NCBI GenBank assembly: GCA_963666875.2
Contig: CAXXPU010000005.1
Location: 171,916-235,915, forward strand
Reading direction: 5' to 3'
Length of the DNA: 64,000 nt
Source of the DNA: G963662655 sp963666875
GTDB lineage: Bacteria; Cloacimonadota; Cloacimonadia; Cloacimonadales; JAIOQZ01
Of this stretch, positions 53,610-62,896 are shown piece after piece. A program made the position numbers and the translations under genes. Position 1 is the stretch's first letter. Each line of letters begins with the position of its first letter. Under the pieces are notes generated by a model. The model was not told the DNA's origin. It searched no databases and worked only from the letters and a program-made list of their open reading frames with translations.

Positions 53610-55590
53610 ATGAACATGAAGACAGTATTTACGATTGTAGTTTTTCTCAGTATCCTCAACCTTTCTGCCACCACCATCGGTGTCGCAAATGGAAACGCCA
53701 CATCGGACGGCAGACCGCTGATGTGGAAAAAACCGCGACATGAGCAACAGCCAGGTAATCCGGTTCTTTGGTGATGGCGAGAACCGGTTCGTCGGTGTGG
53801 GCGACGTCGGTTCTACTTACATCTGGATGGGCGTCAACGACAAGGCTTTTGCCATTGGCAACGCACTGTCGGAAGATCTCGATCGTCTCTTGGGCAACGG
53901 TGGCTTGATGATGTATTGTCTGCCGATATGCGAGACGCTGGAGGACTTCGAAGCCATCCTGGACAGCACAAATCTCACCGGAAGAGAAACAAACGGAAAT
54001 TTCGCGGTGATCGACAGCACCGGCGCCGCAGCGATGTACGAAATCGGACCGACGCATTACTGGAAATTCGACACCGTGGACTCCGAGAACGGTTTCGTTG
54101 TCCGCACCAACTTTGCCTTCAGCGACAACGACAGGTCCTATTACGATCAATACGATCGCAGCAATGCTCTGTTGGAAGAGCTGCTCGCGGATGATAACAT
54201 CAACTACCGTACAATCCTGCAAATCCACGCGCGGGATTTTTCCGACACGGATAGCAATCCATACGACATTCCCTTCGAGGACTACATCGAAGAGGGCTAT
54301 CCCTGGGGCTATGTTCCTTCCGATTTCAGTATCTGTAACTACATAACTGGCTCGGCCGCTGTTTTCCGCGGCGTACTGTCCGGAGAACCTCCCTGCCTGA
54401 GTACGATGTGGACGATGCTCGGTCAACCGGCAGGAGCGATCGCCTTTCCAGTCTTTCCCATCGGCGAACCGCCCATTGAAGCCAATACCGTCGATTCCTC
54501 AGCTCTCTGCGCAAGAGCCACCGAGATCAAGTCGCAGGTTTTCAATTGCCCGGGTGGCTACGGTTATTGCGACACGTACAAACTGCACAACGATGCAGGA
54601 ACGGGTATCTGGGATCAGGTCTTCCCCATGGAAATACAACTCTTCGACGAGTACGACGACTGCTTCGATGACTGGATAAGCGTTATGCCAGACGATCAGA
54701 CCATCCTCGATGTACAACAACGCATGACGACCGATGCGTACGATTTCCTGCAGAATGTCGTCGTCGATACGACCCTGGAACCGTACTTCGAAGCCGACAA
54801 CCTCGAGCCACACCCCACCGAGAGAGTCCATTTCTCCGAAACTACACCGCACGGTCCGGAAACGTGGCGATGGGACTTCGACAACGACGGAATCTTCGAT
54901 TCTTCGGAAATGAATCCGACACACATATATACCGAAGTGGGAACGTACACCGTGGTTCTGAGAGTCTCCAACGATGACGGAACCGTCTATTCCGTGCGTG
55001 AAGACTATATCACCGTGGTGAACAACCCACCCGAAATCGTCAGCCAGATACCGCAGGAACCGGAGTTCGAAGTCGTCAAGGATGAATTGATCACCTTCCT
55101 GATCGAGATCGAGGACGATGATGGTGATCCCATAACTGTACAGTGGTACTGGAACTCGGAGGAGTTTACCCAGCTTTACTCCATCTCGGTTGTTTTCGAT
55201 CAACTGGGCGACCAGACGATAGATTGCATGATCAGCGACGGCTATTCCGAAACCTGGGTGAACTGGCTGATACACGTCGTGCCGTTGTCGGAAGACGACC
55301 CCACCGTGCCGGAATACACATGGAATCTGACGAACTACCCCAACCCGTTCAATCCCTCGACCACCGTCTCCTTCAGCCTGAAGCACGATTCCGACGTCCA
55401 CATCGACATCTACGACGTCCGCGGTCGCAAAGTGTTTACGCTGACCGATGAACGATACACCGCCGGGCAACATCAAATCGTGTGGGATGGTATAAGCGAC
55501 GATGGCAGAGAAGTCGCAAGCGGCGTTTATCTTCTACGACTCACGACCGGCGAAGCAAACCTGCTCAAGAAAGCGCTGTTGGTGAAATAG
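53610..55590 (+). CDS. secreted Ntn-hydrolase-like protein, PKD and sorting domains, copy 1 (frameshifted)
   Basis: The ATG at 53610 follows AAAGGAGG. After 39 codons an A6 tract (53727-53732) has one A too many; correcting it joins MNMKTVFTIVVFLSILNLSA and TTIGVANGNATSDGRPLMWK to RDMSNSQVIRFFG, giving about 659 residues. Layout: 20-residue signal peptide; a domain with DGRPLMWKxRD, FAIGNALSxDLxRLxGNG and STGAAAMYE, resembling C45/C69/penicillin V acylase-type Ntn hydrolases; PKD domain (WRWDFDNDG near 425); Ig-like domain; type IX sorting domain. Residue 21, where copies 2 and 3 have Cys, is Thr. Hydrolase or acylase activity is inferred. Confidence 0.75.
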
Positions 55591-55598
55591 AGATCGAC

Positions 55599-57584
55599 AT
55601 GAGCGCGAGAACACTCATTGCGATTGCATTGTGCGTTGGCATATTCGAGATGTTCTGCTGCACGATCGGAATTGCGAATGGAACCGCCACATCGGACGGC
55701 AGACCGCTGATGTGGAAGAGCCGCGACACGTCCGATCATCAGCAGGTGGTGCGGTATTACGGTGACGGCGAGATCCAGTTCGTCGGCGTCGCGACAAGTG
55801 CCACGAATGGCGTCTGGATGGGCGTCAATGTCAAAGGATTCGCCATCGGCAACGCAGTGGCGTACGACCTCGAACGACTCATGGGAAACGGCGATCTGAT
55901 GACGTACTGCCTGCCCAGATGCGTAACGCTCGAAGACTTCGAAGCGATCCTGGACAGCACCGATATCGTGGGAAGAGCTACCTACGGAAGCTTCGCAGTT
56001 TTCGACAGCACCGGCGCCGCGGCGATGTACGAGGTTGACCAGGCACAGTACTGGAAATTCGATACCGTCGATACGCCGAACGGTTACATCGTACGAACCA
56101 ACTTCACCGTCAACGGCGGCGGTACCCACAGCGCCATAGAATACGCCCGTAGTAAAACGATCATCGGAGACCTCTACGACGAGAACAACCTCAACTATCG
56201 CTCCATCATCCAGACGCACTCGCGCGATTTCGCCGATCAATACGGCAATCCCTTCGAGATTCCGTTCCGGGATTACTACGATATCGGGATGCCATGGGGC
56301 TATATATTCACCCACTACAGTATCTGTGAACGTTTCACACAATCGGTCGGAGTCTTCCGCGGGATATTACCGGGCGAATCGCCAAAGCTGAGCGTCATGT
56401 GGTTACTGCCCGGGCATCCTGAGACATCCATCGCGATACCGATATTCCCCGTCGGCCTGCCTCCTGTGGAGACCAATCTCAACGACCTGTCTTATCTATA
56501 CCTACGAGCGAATTTGCTCCGATCGATGATCTGCGATTATTGGGGCAGCTTAACACATATCGATACATACAGACTCCGGAACAGCGCCGGAACAGGCATC
56601 TGGGACAAGATATACCCCATGGAAACGTACTATTTCGACCGGTTTGATTACTGCTTCCAAAACTGGTTGAACGAAATGCCTGGCGATAATGAGATCCTCG
56701 ATATGCAGTATTCCATGGCGACAGACGCCTACGAATTCCTGATGAATCTAACCGTCGAGACAGAGATGGAGCCGTATTTCGAGGTAGATAACCTCGAGCC
56801 CCACCCGACGGAGTATGTGCAGTTCACCGAACGATCGCTGCACGGCCCTGCGTACTGGAAATGGGATTTTGACAACGACGGCGTTTACGACTCGCAGGAG
56901 CAGAACCCAAGCTGGCTCTATGGCGAAGAGGGCGTCTATTCCGTGAAACTGACGGTCTATGACGGGGAGGACAGCGCTTCGTTCGTGCGAGAGGACTACA
57001 TCCACGTGCTGAATCATCCGCCCGATTTCCCCTACTACGAACCGCATGAACTGGAATTCGAAGTCGTCGAGGACGAGACGATCGCGTTTTCCATCGAGGT
57101 AGCGGATGAGGATCAGGACTCGCTTTTCATCCAGTGGTACTGGAATTCAATGACGTTTGTCGATTCGCTGGAACTGGTCACGATTCGGTTCGATCAACTT
57201 GGAGACCAGACCCTTAGCTGCGAAGTCACCGACCCATATTCTCAGACCAGGCTTGACTGGCTGATTCACGTCGTACCGATGACTGAAGAAAATCCCGCCG
57301 TGCCGGAATATACATGGAGCCTCTCCAATTTCCCCAACCCGTTCAATCCATCGACCACCGTCTCCTTCAGCCTGAAGCGCGACTCCGAAGTTCGTCTCGA
57401 CATCTACGACGTCCGCGGTCGCAAGGTGCGTACGCTGACCGATGAACGATACACCGCCGGGCAACATCAAATCGTGTGGGATGGTATAAGCGACGACGAC
57501 AAGGAGATGGCAAGCGGCGTTTATCTTCTGAAGCTCACGACCGGCGAAGCAAACCTGCTTAGGAAGGCGCTTATGGTCAAGTGA
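55599..57584 (+). CDS. secreted Ntn-hydrolase-like protein, PKD and sorting domains, copy 2
   Basis: 661 residues from ATG 55599, eight bases after copy 1 ends. The signal peptide (MSARTLIAIALCVGIFEMFC) ends directly before Cys21 (CTIGIANG), the candidate N-terminal nucleophile once cleaved. Then come DGRPLMWKSRD, FAIGNAVAYDLERLMGNG and STGAAAMYE. A PKD domain (WKWDFDNDG), a cadherin/Ig-like domain and the sorting domain (NFPNPFNPSTTVSFSL ... RKALMVK) follow. About 60% of positions look alike across the three copies by eye. Ntn-type amide hydrolysis or acyl transfer is inferred from the Cys, Arg and Asp pattern. Confidence 0.8.
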   Translation: MSARTLIAIALCVGIFEMFCCTIGIANGTATSDGRPLMWKSRDTSDHQQVVRYYGDGEIQFVGVATSATNGVWMGVNVKGFAIGNAVAYDLERLMGNGDLMTYCLPRCVTLEDFEAILDSTDIVGRATYGSFAVFDSTGAAAMYEVDQAQYWKFDTVDTPNGYIVRTNFTVNGGGTHSAIEYARSKTIIGDLYDENNLNYRSIIQTHSRDFADQYGNPFEIPFRDYYDIGMPWGYIFTHYSICERFTQSVGVFRGILPGESPKLSVMWLLPGHPETSIAIPIFPVGLPPVETNLNDLSYLYLRANLLRSMICDYWGSLTHIDTYRLRNSAGTGIWDKIYPMETYYFDRFDYCFQNWLNEMPGDNEILDMQYSMATDAYEFLMNLTVETEMEPYFEVDNLEPHPTEYVQFTERSLHGPAYWKWDFDNDGVYDSQEQNPSWLYGEEGVYSVKLTVYDGEDSASFVREDYIHVLNHPPDFPYYEPHELEFEVVEDETIAFSIEVADEDQDSLFIQWYWNSMTFVDSLELVTIRFDQLGDQTLSCEVTDPYSQTRLDWLIHVVPMTEENPAVPEYTWSLSNFPNPFNPSTTVSFSLKRDSEVRLDIYDVRGRKVRTLTDERYTAGQHQIVWDGISDDDKEMASGVYLLKLTTGEANLLRKALMVK

Positions 57585-57668
57585 CGTGACATTACGTAAA
57601 CGTGCAGATTTTTCTTGCCAGCTTTGAAAACGCGAATCATGATCGGTCCATCGAAAAGGGGGATCGAT

Positions 57669-59648
57669 ATGAACGCGAAAACATTACTAACAATTCTGTT
57701 ACTTGCAGGTATTACATACATTTTGGGCTGCACGATCGGTGTGGCGAACGGAGACGCAACCACGGACGGCAGACCGCTGATGTGGAAGAGCCGCGACGTC
57801 GCCGGCAACCAGGTAGTCAAATACTACGGCGATGGAGAGTTCCGGTTCGTAGGGGTTGGCAGCGTCGGATCGAGCTATATCTGGATGGGCGTCAACGAAA
57901 GGGGATTCGCCATCGGCAACGCGCTTTCGACCGACCTCGGCAGACCCATGGGAAACGGCGATCTGATGCTCTACTGCCTGCCACGATGCGAAACGCTCGC
58001 TGACTTCGAGGCCATCCTGGACAGCACCAACATCGAAGGCAGAGACACTTACACCAACTACGCGGTGATCGACGGAACCGGCGCCGCCGCCATGTATGAA
58101 TGTGCCAACACGGAGTACTGGAAATTCGATACCGAGGACACCATCAACGGCTACATCGTCCGCGCGAATTTCTCGATCAACGGCGGAGGCAGCAGCGGCA
58201 CGGAACGATACAACCGCAGCGTCGCGATCATGGCAGACCTCTTCGCGAACAACGATATCAACTACCGCTCCATCCTCCAGACCCATTCGCGCGATTTCTC
58301 CGATTCGGACAGTCTGCCGTACGATATTCCCTTCCCGGCTCAATGCGAACCGGAAAAGCCGTGGGGCTACATTCCCGCCTCTGTAAGTATCAGCAATCCC
58401 AGCAACGGCTCGACTGCGGTCTTCCGTGGCGTACTACCGGACGAACCGGCAGAACTCACCGTCATGTGGACGCTGCTCGGTCAACCTGCCGGAACCATCG
58501 CCGTGCCGATCTTCCCGCTTGGTGAACCGCCCATCGAGATGAATGACGACGATTCTTCTCTGCTCTGTACGCGCGCCCTCGAGATCAGATCGCATCTCTA
58601 CGACTGCCCGGGTGGATCGAGCTACATCGACACCTACAAGCTGCGCAACGACGCCGAAACCGGTATCTGGGACCAGGTCTTCCCCACCGAAGATCAGTAT
58701 TTCGACGAGTTCGACGACTACTTCGATGCCTGGACGAGTATCATGCCCGACGATCAGACCATCCTCGACGCGCAGCAGGCCATGACGAATGCCGCGTACG
58801 AATTCCTGATGGACGTAACCATCGATACGCTGATGACCGCGGACTTCGTTGTCGATGACGTCGAGCCGCAACCGTTCGTGTATGTTCAGTTTACCGATAT
58901 GTCGCTGCACGGTCCCGAAAGCTGGAACTGGGACTTCGAGAATGATGGCGTTTACGACTCGCAGGAGCAGAACCCGACCTGGCTCTACAGCGCGGAGGGA
59001 ACCTACTCAGTCAAGTTGACCGTTTACAACGATGGCGACAGCGTCTCGCTCGTGCGGGAAAACTACATAACCGTCGTGAACCACGCACCGGAGGTAATCG
59101 ATTACGAGCCGTCAGCGGATATCTATTACGTCTATCCGAATGCGACGATCGACTTCTCAGTCGAGGCGGAGGATGAGGACGGCGATTCGCTGATGTACGA
59201 ATGGTATCTGGACGAGGAGTTCTACGCCGATTCCACCGCGCAGGTCGTAGTGCAGTTCGATGAGTTGCGCGATTATACGATGCAGTGCGTGATCTCCGAT
59301 GGCAACGCTACCGCCGAGGTCAACTGGCTGATCCATGTCATACTCGCCAATGACGATCCCGGCGTCCCATCATACGACTGGAGCCTCTCCAATTTCCCCA
59401 ACCCGTTCAATCCATCGACCACCGTCTCCTTCAGCCTGAAGCGCGACTCCGAAGTTCGTCTCGACATCTACGACGTCCGCGGTCGCAAGGTGCGTACGCT
59501 GACCGATGAACGATACACCGCCGGACTGCACCACATCATTTGGGACGGCCAAAACGACGACGGGAACGAGATCTCCAGCGGCGTCTATCTGCTGAAGCTC
59601 ACGACCGACGAGAGAAGCCTGATGAGAAAGGCGCTGATGGTGAAGTGA
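57669..59648 (+). CDS. secreted Ntn-hydrolase-like protein, PKD and sorting domains, copy 3
   Basis: 659 residues from ATG 57669 after GGGGGAT. The leader is again 20 residues (MNAKTLLTILLLAGITYILG) with Cys21 next (CTIGVANG); LGC could also be read as a poor lipobox. Catalytic-domain motifs: DGRPLMWKSRD, FAIGNALSTDLGRPMGNG and GTGAAAMYE. PKD domain (WNWDFENDG), Ig-like domain and sorting domain follow. Its upstream region resembles that of copy 1 (TCTTGCCA ... TTGAAA or TTGGAAA), so each may have its own promoter. Sorting-domain DNA is nearly identical to copy 2. Confidence 0.8.
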   Translation: MNAKTLLTILLLAGITYILGCTIGVANGDATTDGRPLMWKSRDVAGNQVVKYYGDGEFRFVGVGSVGSSYIWMGVNERGFAIGNALSTDLGRPMGNGDLMLYCLPRCETLADFEAILDSTNIEGRDTYTNYAVIDGTGAAAMYECANTEYWKFDTEDTINGYIVRANFSINGGGSSGTERYNRSVAIMADLFANNDINYRSILQTHSRDFSDSDSLPYDIPFPAQCEPEKPWGYIPASVSISNPSNGSTAVFRGVLPDEPAELTVMWTLLGQPAGTIAVPIFPLGEPPIEMNDDDSSLLCTRALEIRSHLYDCPGGSSYIDTYKLRNDAETGIWDQVFPTEDQYFDEFDDYFDAWTSIMPDDQTILDAQQAMTNAAYEFLMDVTIDTLMTADFVVDDVEPQPFVYVQFTDMSLHGPESWNWDFENDGVYDSQEQNPTWLYSAEGTYSVKLTVYNDGDSVSLVRENYITVVNHAPEVIDYEPSADIYYVYPNATIDFSVEAEDEDGDSLMYEWYLDEEFYADSTAQVVVQFDELRDYTMQCVISDGNATAEVNWLIHVILANDDPGVPSYDWSLSNFPNPFNPSTTVSFSLKRDSEVRLDIYDVRGRKVRTLTDERYTAGLHHIIWDGQNDDGNEISSGVYLLKLTTDERSLMRKALMVK

Positions 59649-59686
59649 AAAGACTTATAATGTATATCCAGCTCAAAAAAATGAAG

Positions 59687-60169
59687 CTACTTTCTTGTTT
59701 CAATGAATTGCAAGACTTTTTTTAGTGAGACGTACTTGTTGCTCTTTTCTGAGTATATGATCGATGCGAAATTCTCATTGTTCCCGACACTTTCTATTTC
59801 ATCCGAGAAGTTCTTCTCGAAACTTTCCTTATTAATTGCTCCTTTCAAATACGTGTCGCATGTATAATCCAGGGAATTCAAGTACTCCTCCATAGAAGAA
59901 TTCATTATATCTATCAGTATTTGCTCTTTCTTATCTGTGCTACAAAGCTCTGAATCAATGTACATTTTTTGGAATTCGAGGAAGAATTTCCGTTTGCTCG
60001 ATATGTGTATTATGAGGTCTTTTTCAAGGCTTGCTTCTTGATGTGTCTTGTTAAATTCGTTCGCCTTGTACGAGAATATAAGACTAATAACTGCAATAAC
60101 TATAGCAATGGCTGAAACTAGCTGCTCTATAATAACTTCAGCAATGGCTGAAACTAGCTGCTCTATCAT
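59687..60169 (-). CDS. unknown protein with an N-terminal membrane helix
   Basis: 160 residues, A+T-rich gene. The N-terminus holds a duplicated 12-residue unit (IEQLVSAIAEVI, IEQLVSAIAIVI) that runs into a transmembrane helix (IAVISLIFSY). A hydrophilic cytosolic part follows with coiled-coil potential (NKTHQEASLEKDLIIHISSKRKFF) and two Cys. No family recognised. It follows the next gene by three bases, forming a two-gene cassette. Confidence 0.7.
   Translation of the reverse strand: MIEQLVSAIAEVIIEQLVSAIAIVIAVISLIFSYKANEFNKTHQEASLEKDLIIHISSKRKFFLEFQKMYIDSELCSTDKKEQILIDIMNSSMEEYLNSLDYTCDTYLKGAINKESFEKNFSDEIESVGNNENFASIIYSEKSNKYVSLKKVLQFIETRK
60104..60166. repeat. 27-bp direct repeat with 36-bp period
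   Basis: The 27 bases at 60104-60130 recur exactly at 60140-60166. The 36-base period keeps frame and doubles a 12-residue segment at the start of the membrane helix. Confidence 0.85.
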
Positions 60170-60172
60170 GCT

Positions 60173-60493
60173 CTATTTCTCTTTTTTGTCGTTCGCCTCT
60201 GCCTCATGTATCAATATTCTTGCAGCTGGTTGTAATTGTTCAATAATCCTATCCACCCCACTTAGCATCATATCATTATGCTGCGCAAACTTCATTAAGC
60301 GGACAGGCAGATTGGATACTATTATTCCTAAAATGCGACTTTTATCTTGTGAGGTGAGCGGCATCCTATTACCAGAATAAGTTTGCTGATTGATATCGAT
60401 GATGATCTCTTTAGCAACAATGATTGCTCGTTCTTTAGTCTTGCATTCTCTCAGTCGAGCACTTAATTGTTTAGCGTATTTATCAAATGTCAT
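60173..60493 (-). CDS. unknown helical protein, first gene of a two-gene cassette
   Basis: 106 residues, predicted all-helical, cytosolic (MTFDKYAKQLSARLRECKTK, then ERAIIVAKEIIIDIN, SRILGIIVSNLPVRLMKF, DRIIEQLQPAARILIHEAE). AAGGAG lies upstream of the ATG. The partner downstream is a small membrane protein. Composition is A+T-richer than the flanking genes, which suggests acquisition. A toxin-antitoxin or defence role is possible, but there is no motif to support it. Confidence 0.65.
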   Translation of the reverse strand: MTFDKYAKQLSARLRECKTKERAIIVAKEIIIDINQQTYSGNRMPLTSQDKSRILGIIVSNLPVRLMKFAQHNDMMLSGVDRIIEQLQPAARILIHEAEANDKKEK

Positions 60494-60745
60494 AATTCAC
60501 TCCTTATTAGAACAGAAGAATATTGCCACACAAATTGTCAAATAAAAAAAACATGTAATGATGCGATATAATCCTGCCAGCAAGTACTATTCTTACAAGG
60601 TAGATTATGCTCCATGACTTTAACCGGCACAAACTCCTCATTACAAATATTGTTCTAAATAGCTACAACAATGTGTACTTACTCTTTTACTACCTCCACC
60701 TCTCCAACATTCCTCTTCCTCACTGCCGTCCAATCCTCGATTTCC

Positions 60746-61636
60746 TCACGCATCATGCCTGAAATACTCGATCAAACAATCCTGTATCTCAACCAAAGAA
60801 CGGGCAATACCGCCTTTCAGGCTATTCCAATCTACTTCGGAGCCATCCTTCACCTGCTTCTGTACCGCGATAATCTCGTTCTTGAACCGGATCAATTTTT
60901 CGACCAGTTCCGGGTACCCTCCGCTTACATCGATCGCGGTACAGAGATCGAGCGCGATGGGCTTAACCACATCGAGGATGAAGCGGAAGAAGGCGTCGTA
61001 GTCGGGTGTTGGGATGTCGTCCAGGCGCTGCTTCGCTATCTCGCCGAATAACTGCATGCTCTCGATGGTGTGGTCGTAAAGCTTGTTTGGATCGAGTTTT
61101 TGGCCGGAAAATTCCGACAGATAACCAATGACATAGTGCGGATTGGCGGCTTCCCGGAATTGCTCGCGCGTGAAGCTGCACGCCACCTTGTCCCGTACCT
61201 TTTCAAACGAGTGCTCTACCATCCTGTCCAGGCCGGTATCGGGATTCAGATAGAGGTAACGACCGTCCTTGATTTCGTAGAATACGACCGCGTGCGATCC
61301 GTTTTGGGATGGCCTCATGATGCCCGTCATAAACGATATCTGTCGCGAGAGCAACTCGTCAACCTTGTCGATGTACTGCTCGAAGTTCGAATGCCTGCAC
61401 TCCGCGAGCTCGAATCCGTACCGGTTCAGCATCAGGTCGAAAACTTCCTTGTCCTGCACCAGCATGCCGGCGCGGAACGATCCGCTCTCCCGATCCAGTC
61501 GAACCATATACGGCATCCGGCATTCGACGATCACGTCCGTATCCTGCCTGTCGATATCGTGATTGCTCAGAAGCATCGCCAGGCACGCGCAGGCGCAACT
61601 GTTGTTGTAGTGCTGCATTTTCCACGACACCGTCAT
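60746..61636 (-). CDS. C39-like cysteine peptidase-family protein
   Basis: 296 residues, no signal peptide. The N-terminus has the C39-like arrangement: oxyanion Gln8 and Cys14 six residues apart (KMQHYNNSCACACLAMLL), then His in NGSHAVVFYEI near 115 and Asn/Asp in LYLNPDTG. A helical half of about 150 residues follows. It is more like BtrH/C39_2 stand-alone enzymes than ABC-exporter peptidases. It starts three bases after the Gfo/Idh gene ends, so it is the last gene of a three-gene operon. Confidence 0.7.
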   Translation of the reverse strand: MTVSWKMQHYNNSCACACLAMLLSNHDIDRQDTDVIVECRMPYMVRLDRESGSFRAGMLVQDKEVFDLMLNRYGFELAECRHSNFEQYIDKVDELLSRQISFMTGIMRPSQNGSHAVVFYEIKDGRYLYLNPDTGLDRMVEHSFEKVRDKVACSFTREQFREAANPHYVIGYLSEFSGQKLDPNKLYDHTIESMQLFGEIAKQRLDDIPTPDYDAFFRFILDVVKPIALDLCTAIDVSGGYPELVEKLIRFKNEIIAVQKQVKDGSEVDWNSLKGGIARSLVEIQDCLIEYFRHDA

Positions 61637-61639
61637 GTT

Positions 61640-62887
61640 CTACATCTCCACGACACGGCTTTCTTTTCTCGCTTCTTCGGCTGCAAAGACCGCCAGATGG
61701 GTTTCGAGGCTCTCTCGCGCTCCGGTGATGACGAGGGAAGGATCGCCGGCGAGTAGCGCATTCACGAAGTTTTCCATCAGTCCGAAATCGCCTCCGCCGT
61801 GCTGTTTCATGATTCCGCCGGCGATCTGCGTGTCGATGGTCTCGTCCTGATTGGTCATGAAATCGTGGACTTTGATGAACCTGCCGTCACCCTCGATCTC
61901 ACCGCGCGTTCCGAAGATGCGCGTACGTCTTCCGCCGGACTTGGTGAATGCCGTCATCGTGAAACCGGCAGTGCATCCGTTATCGAATTCCATATTTACA
62001 ACCTGATGATCCACGACATCGTTGTCGCAATCATAGACGCATCTGCCGTAAGGTCCGGTCTTCAGCGCATGCAGCACCTTTTCCCGGGTAGGGTTTGGGG
62101 TGAGAACCGAAACCGGCCAGCCGGTCACGCCTCGATCGAAGAATCCCAGATAAATCTTCTTCGCCGAATAGGGACAGTTCCGTTCGATTTCTTCGAGGCA
62201 ATCCAGACAGCGGCAAGCCGCGCCCGAGGGCTGGTTCTCTTTACGGAAGTGTTTCAGGTTCCCGAAGGAGGACAATCTTGTAAAGGGCTTACCGACGATG
62301 TACCGGATCCAATCCAGGTCATGGCAGGACTTTGCAAGAAGCATGGAATTGGAGTCGGCTTCGCGATGCCAGTTGCCGCGCACGTACGAGTGTGCCTGAT
62401 GCCAGTAGCCCACCGGTTCCAGTCGTTGAATACTGATTATTTCGCCGATTCTACCCGCATCAAGGAGCCGCTTAAGGTTTTGCGTGTAACTTGTATATCT
62501 CAGCACGTGACACACCGCGAAGATGATCTTGTTCTTTTCAACTGCCTCAACGATCTTTTCGCACTCATCGGGCGTCGGAGCCATCGGCTTTTCCAGCATC
62601 ATGTTATAGCCAAGACCGGCAAACCTGATGGCGGGTTCGGTGTGCATCTTGTCCTGCGTTGCGATGATCACGGCATCGGCAAACCGCGGCTTTTCGGCTG
62701 CCTGTCGCCAGTCCGTAAACACATTCCCGGCGGGGATGCCGTGCTTTTCTACCATGGCTTCACGATGCTCCCGACGCGGTTCAGCCACACCGACGATTTT
62801 CATCTTTTCCGGAAAATGTTCGGCGTATGTAGCGTATGTGTTACCGCGGTCGCCGGCTCCGACGATCAGGAATGTTGCAGGTTTCAT
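61640..62887 (-). CDS. Gfo/Idh/MocA-family oxidoreductase with a Cys cluster
   Basis: 415 residues. N-terminal Rossmann fold (FLIVGAGDRGNTYA), AVIIATQDKMH, the EKPMAPTPDEC motif that holds the conserved Lys near residue 96, and a C-terminal alpha/beta domain. An insert near residue 225 carries CRCLDC...RNCPYSAKKIY, seen in one branch of the family and possibly metal-binding. It probably acts on a sugar or inositol derivative with NAD(P). It lies between a polysaccharide deacetylase and a C39-like peptidase gene. Confidence 0.9.
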   Translation of the reverse strand: MKPATFLIVGAGDRGNTYATYAEHFPEKMKIVGVAEPRREHREAMVEKHGIPAGNVFTDWRQAAEKPRFADAVIIATQDKMHTEPAIRFAGLGYNMMLEKPMAPTPDECEKIVEAVEKNKIIFAVCHVLRYTSYTQNLKRLLDAGRIGEIISIQRLEPVGYWHQAHSYVRGNWHREADSNSMLLAKSCHDLDWIRYIVGKPFTRLSSFGNLKHFRKENQPSGAACRCLDCLEEIERNCPYSAKKIYLGFFDRGVTGWPVSVLTPNPTREKVLHALKTGPYGRCVYDCDNDVVDHQVVNMEFDNGCTAGFTMTAFTKSGGRRTRIFGTRGEIEGDGRFIKVHDFMTNQDETIDTQIAGGIMKQHGGGDFGLMENFVNALLAGDPSLVITGARESLETHLAVFAAEEARKESRVVEM

Positions 62888-62896
62888 AGTACTCCT

